Below are positions 26,664-35,031 of a DNA stretch of 48,944 bases, one piece after another. The notes below the pieces were generated by a model. It saw nothing but the letters and a program-made list of their open reading frames with translations. It had not been told where the DNA came from and did no database searches. The DNA lies in contig JADMJS010000170.1 of assembly GCA_018780435.1 (NCBI GenBank), positions 1 to 48,944 on the forward strand. Reading direction: 5' to 3'. The stretch comes from Myxococcales bacterium (lineage in GTDB: Bacteria; Myxococcota_A; UBA9042; GCA-2863065). Position 1 is the stretch's first letter. Each line of letters starts with the position of its first letter. Made by a program: the position numbers and the translations under genes.

Positions 26664-28325
26664 CTACCAGCCGAGCTCGACCGCCGCACGCACCTTGGAC
26701 ACGGTGTCCATGCTGGGCTTGCCATCCGGGGCGTCGAGCGCGCCGCCGGGGAAGAAGAAGCCGCCCTGAACGAGCAGCTTCACCCAGACCCGATCGGCGA
26801 TCGGGTGTTCGTAGCGGAGCCCCACGTCGATCTCGGTCCCGAGGTAGCTCGAATCCGGAGTCGCGCCGAGGTGGTTCGCCGCAAAGCCCCCGTTCTTCGC
26901 GGTCTGCCACGCGTCCGCCAGCGGCGCGTCGGACCACGCGAAGATCCCCTGCAGATCGACGCCAAGCCCCACCGGGCTCATGTAGCGCACGGTGGGGCTA
27001 ACGTAGATGGCGTTGGTGACGGCCCCGTCCGACGGGAGCAACTCGAGCCCCTTCGGTGCTTCGGCCAATAGCTCGGGGTTCCGGGCGTTCTCGACGGAGC
27101 GGGCGCTGATGCGGCTCATCACTTCGGAGAACAGGATCATGCCGACGTGATAGTCCGGGTCGAAGGAGAAGGCTCTCGACGTCCCGTCGTTTCGGTCTTC
27201 GTCGCCACTGGCGTAGCCAACGTCGAGCCGACCCTCGAGGCCGAGATCGACCGCCGTCACCTGGGCTTGGAAAGCGACTCCGAGGGCGAGCAGGTCGAGC
27301 CCGTCTTGGGCCTGCTCAAGCCGAGCCCGGTTCGTGCGGCCTTCGAGGAACGCGAGCTCTGCGCCCGCGACGAGCCTCAGAGCGGGCCCGGCCAAGAAGT
27401 GTTCGTAACGAAGATGGAGGTCGTACGCGCGCGCGCTCAGCGTGTCGCCGTCGTCGTCCTCTTGATCGCGGATGGCCACGTAGGCGCCCGCCGTGAACGA
27501 CCAGGGCCGGGTCGAGCCGTCTTCGGGGACGTCACGCCAGAGCAAGCTCACGACGCCTTGGAGGGCGAGATCGCCAGCGACGAGATCGGCGTTCTCGTCG
27601 CGGAAGACGACGTCAAAGCCGCCGATGAGGAGGAGCTTCTTCGCCCACGCGTCCTTCTTCCAACCGAAGGGCGCGGTGGCGAACATCACGCGCTCGACGA
27701 TGTCGCCGAAGTGCCCGTAATCGAAGAGATCGTGCTCTTCGTCGTTGCCATCGTTGGCGATGAGGCCGAGGCCCCAGCGCGAGGTCTGGTGGCCGAGGCG
27801 CAGGATGCCGGCGGACGAGCGCCACTCAAGGTAGAGCGAGCGGTAGTCGGACGTGTCGGGGCTCCCCCACGCGTCGAGGGTGTCGTCTGGATCGAGCAGG
27901 ACGTCCGTCGCGACGCGGTTCAGGTCGCCGAAGGTGCGACCGCTGATGACGTCTACCTCACCGTGCAGGGTGAGGCCGGTATTCCCGAAGTTGACCATCG
28001 GGTGGATCCGGATGAGCTGCCTGCCCACGTCGAGCTGGTCGTGTTCGAGGCCGCTCGCGTCGAGCGAGAAGTTCGTATTGCGGTGGTACTGAAAAACCCA
28101 ACGCCCCGGCATACACGCGATCGACGAGCCACACTGTTTGATCCGCTCATCGAGCCCCCGCGGGACGACGGTCGGGGGCGGGAGCGGCTCCGGCTGCATC
28201 TCCGGCGGCGCGAGAGGGTCGGGGTCACCCTGCACGTCCGGTGGTGGGGGCACGACGGCCCGCGCTGGGCCCGTGAGAACCGCGCTCGACAAGGACATCG
28301 CAAGGAGAAGGAAGCTGAAGCGCAC
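26664..28325 (-). CDS. Putative outer-membrane beta-barrel protein (TIGR04551-like)
   Basis: 553 aa with a Sec signal peptide ending ARAVVP, a Pro-rich N-terminal stretch of about 35 residues, and then a series of amphipathic strands with aromatic girdle residues (LRLGHQTSRWGLGLI, LHLRYEHFLAGPALRLVAGAEL, LEGRLDVGYAS) up to a C-terminal AAVELGW, with a terminal aromatic residue as in outer-membrane barrels. The segment with LGHQTSRWGLGLIANDG recalls the myxobacterial TIGR04551 family; I could not confirm that assignment. Function is unknown, perhaps a porin. Start GTG 28325 has AGGAG 8 nt upstream. It lies 36 bp upstream of ruvX on the same strand. Confidence 0.7.
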   Translation of the reverse strand: MRFSFLLLAMSLSSAVLTGPARAVVPPPPDVQGDPDPLAPPEMQPEPLPPPTVVPRGLDERIKQCGSSIACMPGRWVFQYHRNTNFSLDASGLEHDQLDVGRQLIRIHPMVNFGNTGLTLHGEVDVISGRTFGDLNRVATDVLLDPDDTLDAWGSPDTSDYRSLYLEWRSSAGILRLGHQTSRWGLGLIANDGNDEEHDLFDYGHFGDIVERVMFATAPFGWKKDAWAKKLLLIGGFDVVFRDENADLVAGDLALQGVVSLLWRDVPEDGSTRPWSFTAGAYVAIRDQEDDDGDTLSARAYDLHLRYEHFLAGPALRLVAGAELAFLEGRTNRARLEQAQDGLDLLALGVAFQAQVTAVDLGLEGRLDVGYASGDEDRNDGTSRAFSFDPDYHVGMILFSEVMSRISARSVENARNPELLAEAPKGLELLPSDGAVTNAIYVSPTVRYMSPVGLGVDLQGIFAWSDAPLADAWQTAKNGGFAANHLGATPDSSYLGTEIDVGLRYEHPIADRVWVKLLVQGGFFFPGGALDAPDGKPSMDTVSKVRAAVELGW

Positions 28326-28403
28326 GCGGGGGACTCCTGGCGATGCGACGCGACGACGGCGCCGTCATGTCGTGGGGGAACTTCGGTCAAGCCCGCGGTG
28401 TCG

Positions 28404-31088
28404 TCAAGTCGCGCTGCGGGACTCCGAAGCGCCATGGCCGCCCGGACCGTCGCCGTAGTCGACTTCGACGTCTTCATCGATGAGGTAGCCCCCATCCCGG
28501 CTGGCGAGCGCGTCGCGCAGGCCGAGCTTACGGAGGGTCGCGACGGCGACGTAGACGCGATTGGCGCCGGCGTCCGGGAGGACGCGCTCGCCAGGCCATC
28601 CCGCGTCGAGCAGGTCGTCGACCGAGAGCGGCTGGCGCGGCGCAGAGAGGCGCTGACTGACGAGGCCCACGAGGAGGCGAGCGAGGGTGCCGCGGCGCGT
28701 GAGGTCGACGCGCTCGCCACTGCCATCACGGCCGGCTACGTCGCGGCCGCCGACGATGGTGAAGGCGCGGCCGCCGGACTCGACTTGGAGCCGGAGACCA
28801 GGGCCCCGCTCCGCCTTGACGCCGTGCCCGCGCTGTCGTTCGAGGAGGCGACGGGCGAAGCGGACTTCGTCGGACTCGACGGCGTGGCGCGGGCTCTCGC
28901 CGGACGCCGCGCCGGGGACGTGGCGGGAGTGCAGCGCGAGTGCAGCCAAGAGGCTGGGATCGCCGACCGACGTGAGGGTCTCGGCGGCGGCGTCGAAGGC
29001 GGCCCGAGCGGCGTCGACGCGCCCGCGCATCGCTTCGGCGACGCCCAGGTACGCCCGGAAGATCCCTACGTGCCGCCGGTCGCGCGCCGCGGTGACGCGG
29101 TCGAGGGCGGCTTCGATGTGCGTGAGCGCGCTCCCCACTTCGCCGCGTTCGAGCTCGACGGCCGCGAGCCCACCCAGAAAGACGCCTTCGAGTCGACGAT
29201 CGCCGACGTCGGCGAGGCAGCTCGCCGCCTGCCGCTTGTGTCGGGCGGCCTCGTCGAGCTCGCCCGCTTCTTGATGGAGCGCGCCGAGGTTGCCGAGGAC
29301 GACCGCCCAAACGCGTCGGTCCCCGACCTGTTCGAGCGCGACGAGGGCCTTCTCATAACCCTCACGGGCCGCTTTGAGGCGTCCGGCCTCCCGGTGGAGC
29401 TCGGCCAGGTTCGTGAGCACGACCCCCACTGAACGGACGTCGCGGACGTCGTCGAGGATAGCGAGCGCCTGTTCGTAGTGGATCTGAGCGTCGTCGTGGC
29501 GGCCACGCTCTTGGTGGACGATCGCGAGGCTCTGGAGCGCCCTCCCGACGCCGCGCCGGTCGCCACACTCGCGGGCGAGCTCAAGGGCGCGTTCGTGGAG
29601 CCGCTCGGCCTCATCGAGGTCACCCGCTTCGTGCAGCACGATCCCGAGCTCCGCCGTGGCGCGCCCGAGATGGCGCTGATCCCCGAGCGCCGCGCTGGTC
29701 GCGATCGCGGCTTCGAGCGAGGCCCGCGCCGCGTCGGATTCCCCCGTCATGCGAAGGAGGGCGCCAAGGCCGAGCCTAAGCGCGCCTTCGGTGGGCAGAT
29801 GCAGCGACGCCGATCGCTCGATGAACGCGCGCAATCGATCCGCGCCGGCCTCGTAGGGACCGCGCGTGAGATAGAGCGGCAGGAGGCCCTCGAACACGCG
29901 CGCGGCCTCCTCCAGAGCGCCCGCGCTGAGGAAGTCCGTGAGCGCCGCGTCCAGGGTCGAGCGTGCGAGTTCGAGAACCTGCACATCGCCGGGACGACCG
30001 GCCGCCGCCCCCGGCCCCGCGCGCTCGGCGAGGCGTATGGCCCAGGCAGAACGGGCCGCGAGGAAGAAGTCGCGATCGGGGTCGGCGTCGCGGCGAAGGG
30101 CCAAGTACTCGCGCTGGGTGTCGTAGAGCGTGAAGCGGGGCGACGTCGCCCGCGAGGGCGAGCGCCCGTCGCCGGCGGAGACGAGCCAGCTCTTGTCCCT
30201 CAGAGAGGCCACGAGGTCGGCCAGGTCATCGTCGAGGGAGAGACCTCGGTGCGACGCGCCGCGCTCGAAGAAGAGCTCGAGGTCAGCGACGGCGAAGTCA
30301 CCGAGAATGAGCGACGCGGCGAGCGCGACGTGGCGCTCCGCGAGCGTCAGCGTCTCCCAGGCGCCGTCGAGCGCGGCCTGCAGAGATCGATGCCGCGGGA
30401 CCGCGTCACGTCGTTCGGTCTTGAGGAGGCGAAAGCGATGTTCGAGGCGGGCGCGAAGCTCGCGGGCCGAGAGCACTCGCAGGCGGGCCGCCGCGAGCTC
30501 GATGGCCAGGGGCAAACCTTCGAGCATGGGGACGAGCTCACCGAGCGCGGCGCTCTCCCCCGAGTCGGCGCCACGGGCTTCGGAGGCCCGGAGTTCGAGG
30601 AGCGACCGAGCGGCGTCGTGGGCGAGCGGCGGGACGTCGACAACCCGCTCGCCGGCGATCTGAAGGCGTTCTCGGGACGTGACGAGGATAGGGAGGCGGC
30701 GCCCGAGCGAGGCAGGCCCCGAGAGCGCCGAGAGCGACCGTGCGATGAGCGTCGCGACGGACGTGATGGCCGACTCCGCGTTGTCGAACACGATGAGCGG
30801 GACGTCGCGTTCAGCCGCGGCGACGAGCGTTCGAACCAGGTCGGCGGCGCTCGGAACCACGTCGAGCCCGAAGGCGTCCGCGACTGCGGCAGCGAGAGCG
30901 ACGTCACCGTCATGACCGGCGGCCGAGAGATCGACGAAGACCCCACCACGTCGAGCCAGGACCGCTCGCGCAACCGTGGTCTTGCCGATCCCCGGTGGCC
31001 CGAGCAGGACGACGCAACCTCCGTGGTCGAGTTGCGCGTCGACGGACGTAATGAGGTCGTCGCGGCCGACCGGGATGGATGAGGGCAT
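28404..31088 (-). CDS. STAND ATPase-TPR regulator with C-terminal winged helix
   Basis: About 894 aa signal-transduction ATPase. Residues 20-330 form an NB-ARC-like NTPase: Walker A GPPGIGKTT (about 30-38), Walker B LIVFDNAES (about 98-105), sensor-like ILVTSRERL, and GLPLAIELAAARL of the winged-helix/GxP motif. Residues about 420-690 hold six or more TPR units (GRATAELGIVLHEAGDLDEAERLHERALELA and similar). The C-terminal 110 aa (LSVDDLLDAGWPGERVLPDAG ... GGYLIDEDVEV) look like an OmpR/PhoB-type DNA-binding domain. In AfsR/SARP-type regulators that domain is at the N-terminus, so the order here is reversed. Start is ATG 31088 or GTG 31091; GGGGAGG stands 8 or 5 nt upstream. Either way it overlaps the hydrolase stop codon, so the two are translationally coupled. 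Confidence 0.82.
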   Translation of the reverse strand: MPSSIPVGRDDLITSVDAQLDHGGCVVLLGPPGIGKTTVARAVLARRGGVFVDLSAAGHDGDVALAAAVADAFGLDVVPSAADLVRTLVAAAERDVPLIVFDNAESAITSVATLIARSLSALSGPASLGRRLPILVTSRERLQIAGERVVDVPPLAHDAARSLLELRASEARGADSGESAALGELVPMLEGLPLAIELAAARLRVLSARELRARLEHRFRLLKTERRDAVPRHRSLQAALDGAWETLTLAERHVALAASLILGDFAVADLELFFERGASHRGLSLDDDLADLVASLRDKSWLVSAGDGRSPSRATSPRFTLYDTQREYLALRRDADPDRDFFLAARSAWAIRLAERAGPGAAAGRPGDVQVLELARSTLDAALTDFLSAGALEEAARVFEGLLPLYLTRGPYEAGADRLRAFIERSASLHLPTEGALRLGLGALLRMTGESDAARASLEAAIATSAALGDQRHLGRATAELGIVLHEAGDLDEAERLHERALELARECGDRRGVGRALQSLAIVHQERGRHDDAQIHYEQALAILDDVRDVRSVGVVLTNLAELHREAGRLKAAREGYEKALVALEQVGDRRVWAVVLGNLGALHQEAGELDEAARHKRQAASCLADVGDRRLEGVFLGGLAAVELERGEVGSALTHIEAALDRVTAARDRRHVGIFRAYLGVAEAMRGRVDAARAAFDAAAETLTSVGDPSLLAALALHSRHVPGAASGESPRHAVESDEVRFARRLLERQRGHGVKAERGPGLRLQVESGGRAFTIVGGRDVAGRDGSGERVDLTRRGTLARLLVGLVSQRLSAPRQPLSVDDLLDAGWPGERVLPDAGANRVYVAVATLRKLGLRDALASRDGGYLIDEDVEVDYGDGPGGHGASESRSAT

Positions 31089-32320
31089 CACGGCGGCCTC
31101 CCCGAGAGCCGGATGGTCACGCCTGCGGTGTAGACGCGGCGGAGATCACGGGTGATGTCGTAGCTGTCGAGCACGTCGGCCACGGTCTCCTTCAGAGGGT
31201 AGGTCCGAGCGCCGCGCCCCTTGATCTCCACGATGACGCTCTTCCGGCCCATGTCGACCAACTTTCGGTTCAAGTGGAGCCGCACCTCGGCCACGGCGCC
31301 GGGTGGGTCGAAGCTGAGCACGACGCGGCGGCGCTTCTCGATTCGCGCGTTGACCGTGACGACGCCCGACCCTCTCAGCTCGAGGAAGTGCACGATGCGC
31401 CGCTCCCCGCCGAGGCGGCCTCGGTAGCGAAAGGCCTTCCGCACGGGGCGTGTCTTGGTCAGCAGCCACTTGACGATGGACGTATTGAGTCGCCCGAAGA
31501 ACTCGTGCCCACCGGGCTCCTCGCGATAGATGTGCTCGACGCCGAGCCGCTTCATGACCTCGGCGGCGCGTCGGGAGTTCGAGACGGGGATGGTCGGGTC
31601 GCCGCGCCCGTGGACGAGGTAGACCGGGAGGCCATTCAGGTTGGCCATGACGTCGTCGGCGCGCGGCGGAATCCCGGCGCGCGGGACGAGCGCTGCGAAG
31701 AAGTCAGGGTACTCAGGGCCGATCATCCAGGTGCCGATGCCGCCCCCCGAGAAGCCGCCGAGGGTGACGCGGTGCGTCGCGACGTTGTAGCGCTGCTGGA
31801 CGTCCTTGTAGGTCGCAATGAGCAGGCGTTCGGCCCGCGGCGTCGTCCAGCGATCGCGCAGATCGGGGCACGCGAGCAACATGCCGGCCGCTGCCGGCTC
31901 GCCTTGCCAGTAGCGCTCGCAGGCCGTGTGCCCGGTCTGGGCGCTGCCGTGGCCGTGGAGCGCGATGTGGAGCGGGTAGCTCTTCCGTGGCGTGTAGCCC
32001 TTCGGGGCGATCACGAGGTAGGCGCCGTCGGGGGTCTCGAAGCGAGAGAGGCCGGCGGGCCGGGGGCCGAGGGGCTCGATGCCGCGCAAGAGGCCCAGGA
32101 GCTTCGAGACCGAGAGCCGCTTCAGGCGTTTGCCGAGGGCGGCGCGCTCGGGGCTGTCCGAGGGGAGCTGAAAGTACTTTCGGAGCTCGGCGCGGCCGGC
32201 GGGCGCCGGTGGTCGCGCGGCGGACGCGACCGCCGACCGGAGAAAGGCCGGGAGGAAGGCCGAGAGCACGAGCGCAAGCAGGATGAGGGTCGCCCTGCCC
32301 TGGCCCCGTGGAGCGCTCAG
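31088..32320 (-). CDS. Secreted alpha/beta hydrolase (PHB-depolymerase/feruloyl-esterase-like), probable CTG start
   Basis: Alpha/beta hydrolase. The catalytic core shows IALHGHGSAQTGHT (oxyanion region), nucleophile elbow GGFSGGG (Ser191), VYLVHGRGDPTIPV (acid) and GGHEFFGR (His), close to the esterase/LpqC group. The last 120 aa form a strand-rich accessory domain. A GTG at 32269 has no Shine-Dalgarno sequence and would cut the signal peptide in half. Reading in frame upstream, a CTG at 32320 overlaps the stop of the preceding gene (CTGA), has GGAAGG just upstream, and yields a complete signal peptide: SAPRGQGR, then a hydrophobic core, then an Ala-x-Ala site. I therefore prefer CTG, 410 aa. 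The gene is coupled to the STAND regulator downstream, which may sense or control its product. Confidence 0.78.
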   Translation of the reverse strand: MSAPRGQGRATLILLALVLSAFLPAFLRSAVASAARPPAPAGRAELRKYFQLPSDSPERAALGKRLKRLSVSKLLGLLRGIEPLGPRPAGLSRFETPDGAYLVIAPKGYTPRKSYPLHIALHGHGSAQTGHTACERYWQGEPAAAGMLLACPDLRDRWTTPRAERLLIATYKDVQQRYNVATHRVTLGGFSGGGIGTWMIGPEYPDFFAALVPRAGIPPRADDVMANLNGLPVYLVHGRGDPTIPVSNSRRAAEVMKRLGVEHIYREEPGGHEFFGRLNTSIVKWLLTKTRPVRKAFRYRGRLGGERRIVHFLELRGSGVVTVNARIEKRRRVVLSFDPPGAVAEVRLHLNRKLVDMGRKSVIVEIKGRGARTYPLKETVADVLDSYDITRDLRRVYTAGVTIRLSGRPP

Positions 32321-32955
32321 GCGCCTTCCAGATCCGCGCGGATCTGCTCGATGACGTCGCTGTAGGAGGTGTTCTTCACGAGCTGGCTCATGAGATCGGT
32401 GTACCGGATGATGAGGTCCTGCCGGTTCCGCTCGCGGGCATCCCGGAGGGCGCGGTAGGCGCGCTTGAAGGCCCGCTCGCTGTTCACGAAGTACTCGGTC
32501 GCGCGGAGCGTCGCTTCGATCCCGGAACGGGTCACCGAACGGGACTCGGAGACGAACTCGAAAGAGCGCCCGGCCGAGTTTCGGATGCCGACCGTGACGG
32601 ACGCGAGCGCGTCGGATTGGCTGCCCCCGGGCGCGGTGCCGCCGCGGCCGCCGAGCTTGCCGATGACGGAGAACTTGTCGATGACGATGGAGTTCAGCGA
32701 CGGGTACTCGGCGTGAAGGTAGTCGAGCAGGCCACGGAAGAACGCGTCGATGGGCCCGACGCCGTTGCCCACGATCTGGATGGGCCGATCGTCGCCACCC
32801 CGGATGAGCCCGGCGCCCCGTACGACGCAGGTGATCTGCGTGTGTTCCTTCTCGAAGTCCTCGTGGAGATCGTAGTGGACGACCGACAGCCGAACGAACT
32901 CGTCACCGAGCAAGTCGCGCATGAGGTCGAGCATTCGAGTTTGCTCATGAATCAT
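32317..32955 (-). CDS. Free-standing LeuA-type regulatory (dimer) domain protein
   Basis: 212 aa from ATG 32955. The central part resembles the C-terminal allosteric domain of 2-isopropylmalate synthase and homologues: VGNGVGPIDAFFRGLL (compare the GxGPxDA motif), a strand IDKFSV, then SDALASVTVGIRNS and ESRSVTRSGIEATLRATEYFVN. There is no HMGL-like barrel, so it cannot be a synthase. Such a domain normally binds leucine or a related amino acid, and here may act as a separate ligand-binding subunit; this is inference. The N-terminal 50 aa (DEFVRLSVVHYDLHEDFEKEHTQ) add a strand-rich extension, and the C-terminus is helical. The stop overlaps the CTG start of the hydrolase gene. The frame above 32955 runs into the divergent gene and lacks similarity. 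Confidence 0.72.
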   Translation of the reverse strand: MIHEQTRMLDLMRDLLGDEFVRLSVVHYDLHEDFEKEHTQITCVVRGAGLIRGGDDRPIQIVGNGVGPIDAFFRGLLDYLHAEYPSLNSIVIDKFSVIGKLGGRGGTAPGGSQSDALASVTVGIRNSAGRSFEFVSESRSVTRSGIEATLRATEYFVNSERAFKRAYRALRDARERNRQDLIIRYTDLMSQLVKNTSYSDVIEQIRADLEGA

Positions 32956-33075
32956 GCCCGCGAGCCTACGGGGCGACTCGGAGAGGGTCAAATCCCCGGA
33001 CACACCAATCTCATCCCTATTTCGGAGGCGCCACGATCGCCGGAGAAGTGTTGAGAGGGCTCGCGAGCGCTGGAC

Positions 33076-34311
33076 ATGGCGCCCACCCACCCGCAAGGTC
33101 TGCCTATGCACTTGAACCCCGAACGCGGCATGGTCGGTTGGGCCACGGAGCGCTCCCTCGACGGCGCTGATTCGACTAGCGACCTCGCGCCGACCGGCTG
33201 TGCGCTGGTCATGCTCCGAATCTCGCTGTCGCCGTACCGCGCCGTGTCCCTCCCCGATACCTTCCTCGCGCAGCTGACCTCGGGCTTTTCGCGGCTCCGC
33301 TCGGTAGGCCGAAAGGCGGTGCTGCGCTTCGTGTACGCCGACGAAGGCGACCCTACCGACGCGCCGATGCCTCGAATCCTGAATCACATCGAGGCCTTGA
33401 AGCCCATCCTCGCCACCAACGCGGACGTCATCGCGGTCCTCCAAGGCGGCTTCATCGGCATGTGGGGCGAGTGGCACACGAGCTCGAATGGCCTCGCCAC
33501 CGAGAGCGCCATGAACCAGCTCGCTCGGGCGCTCCTGGTGGCGCTCCCCAGCACGCGCGCCATTCAGGTGCGCACAGCTCGCTACAAACGCGCCATCACC
33601 GGGGGCCTCGCGCTCCCAGAGGCACGCGCCTTCGACGGCACGCCCGCGTCGCGCATCGGCTTTCACAACGATTGTGTGCTCTCGGGCCCGGGTGACGCCG
33701 GGACCTTCGAGGCGAGCTGGGAGCGCGGCCTATGGACGAAGGACGCGCGTTTCGTACCGGTGGGCGGCGAGACGTGCCGTTGGCACGCACGAGCCGAACC
33801 CGCCCACGCGGGTCCCGAGCTGGCGGCGCAGGGCTTCTCCTTCCTGAACGGGGTCTACCATCCGGACGTCCTCACGCGTTGGCGGGAGCTCGGCTTCATG
33901 GCGACGCTCTTCCAGAAGCTCGGCTACGCCTTCGAGTTTGAACGGGTCGCCCCGGGCCCCGGACGCGGCGAGCTCTCGCTCAGCCTCTCGAACGTCGGCT
34001 TCGCCGCGCCGTTCAACCCTCGCAACGTCGTTCTCCACCTCGTCCCCGCCGTGTCGGACGCGCCCGCCCCACCCCGGCCACCGCCCGTGGTGCAGACGCT
34101 CGATCCACGTCGATGGCGCTCCGGAAAACATGACGTGACGCTCGCCCTCCCGCTCCACGTGGCCGGACGCTTCCATATTGGGCTGGCGCTCTCCGACCCT
34201 GCCCTCCCGGGCCGACCCGACTACGCGATCGCGTTCGGAAACGTGCCCTTCCAGGACGGGGTCAATTGGCTCGGGGTCCTCGACCTCCCGGCTCACGACG
34301 CGGTGGCCTGA
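33076..34311 (+). CDS. DUF4874/DUF4832-type glycoside-hydrolase-like protein
   Basis: 411 aa. The N-terminal half has the DUF4874 hallmarks NPERGMVGWA, RISLSPYR, VLRFVYADEG and GFIGMWGEWHTSSN (two acidic residues in a TIM-barrel-like context). The second half (about 290-400) is a beta-sandwich like DUF4832, with LSLSLSNVGFAAPFNPRNVVL and DVTLALPLHVAGRFHIGLALSDP. These families are thought to be secreted or cell-surface carbohydrate-active proteins, yet no signal peptide is seen here with either ATG 33076 or ATG 33106; the second has AAGG 7 nt upstream and may be the true start. Divergent from the LeuA-like gene with a 120 bp shared region in which I see no convincing promoter. Confidence 0.78.
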   Translation: MAPTHPQGLPMHLNPERGMVGWATERSLDGADSTSDLAPTGCALVMLRISLSPYRAVSLPDTFLAQLTSGFSRLRSVGRKAVLRFVYADEGDPTDAPMPRILNHIEALKPILATNADVIAVLQGGFIGMWGEWHTSSNGLATESAMNQLARALLVALPSTRAIQVRTARYKRAITGGLALPEARAFDGTPASRIGFHNDCVLSGPGDAGTFEASWERGLWTKDARFVPVGGETCRWHARAEPAHAGPELAAQGFSFLNGVYHPDVLTRWRELGFMATLFQKLGYAFEFERVAPGPGRGELSLSLSNVGFAAPFNPRNVVLHLVPAVSDAPAPPRPPPVVQTLDPRRWRSGKHDVTLALPLHVAGRFHIGLALSDPALPGRPDYAIAFGNVPFQDGVNWLGVLDLPAHDAVA

Positions 34312-34332
34312 CCCGCCACCGTTCCTTCCCAC

Positions 34333-34360
34333 TTGCACCTCCTCGCGCGGAACGTACACT
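34333..34360 (+). promoter_or_regulatory. Sigma-70-like promoter before the GNAT gene
   Basis: TTGCAC (34333-34338) and TACACT (34355-34360) with a 16-bp spacer, in the 204 bp gap between the DUF4832 gene and the acetyltransferase. It would give a leader of about 150 nt. Confidence 0.4.
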
Positions 34361-34515
34361 CCGCGGCCCTGCCCTCGAACCCCACCGGCGCGTGGGCGTG
34401 AGGCCCCATCGCAGGAGTCCGACGCCGCTCCCGCGCGGCGGCGCGAAGGCCGGCGGCGGGAGTGACACATCGGCCGGCTAGGCCGTGGCCGAGAGGCCCA
34501 CGCGAGGAGCGTCCC

Positions 34516-35031
34516 GTGCGGATCCGTACCGCCCAACCAGCCGATCTCGACACCATCGCCGGCATTTACAACGGCGAGGTCCTCGGTTCCGTCGCGACGA
34601 TGGACACCGTCGCCCGCAGCGCGGCCGAGTTCGAAGCATGGCTCGAGGACCATCCCCCAGCGACCTACCCGGTCCTGGTGGCCGACGACGGCGCAGGGTC
34701 GGTGCTCGGCTGGGCGTCGCTCACCCCCTTCTCGCCCCGCCTCGGCTACCGGCGTTGCGCCGAGGTCTCGGTCTACGTTCACCGGGATCATCGGGCGACC
34801 GGCGTCGGGTCTAGCCTCCTCGGCGAGCTCGTGAGGCTCGCCCCGACCGTGGGGATCGTTCACTTGGTCGCCCGAATCGAGTCGAGCGGCGAGGCCTCGC
34901 TGCGCCTCCACAGTGGCCAGGGCTTCGAACGCGTCGGCACCTTGCACCAGGTGGCCGAGAAGTTCGGCCGCGTGCTCGACGTGGTCCTCATGGAGCGACG
35001 AGTCGGCGATGCATCCCAGCGCCCAGACTGA
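34516..35031 (+). CDS. GNAT acetyltransferase, phosphinothricin-acetyltransferase-like
   Basis: 171 aa cytoplasmic N-acetyltransferase. GTG 34516 has AGGAG 7 nt upstream and starts directly at the family N-terminus VRIRTAQPADLDTIAGIYN. The acetyl-CoA loop is VYVHRDHRATGVGSSLLGELV (R/Q-x2-G-x-G/A pattern), and VGWASLTPFSPR plus the C-terminal VARIESSGEASLRLHSGQGFERVGTL match the Pat/Bar/YwnH group, which acetylate phosphinothricin, methionine sulfoximine or related amines. The true substrate is not predictable. The last 23 bases overlap the next gene. Confidence 0.85.
   Translation: MRIRTAQPADLDTIAGIYNGEVLGSVATMDTVARSAAEFEAWLEDHPPATYPVLVADDGAGSVLGWASLTPFSPRLGYRRCAEVSVYVHRDHRATGVGSSLLGELVRLAPTVGIVHLVARIESSGEASLRLHSGQGFERVGTLHQVAEKFGRVLDVVLMERRVGDASQRPD

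Noticed and set aside
27147..29432. 761-aa plus-strand open frame
   Set aside because: Crosses two genes on the opposite strand, no domain or signal; antisense artefact.
29478..31082. 534-aa plus-strand open frame opposite the STAND gene
   Set aside because: Composition typical of antisense to Ala/Leu/Glu-rich TPRs; no motif.
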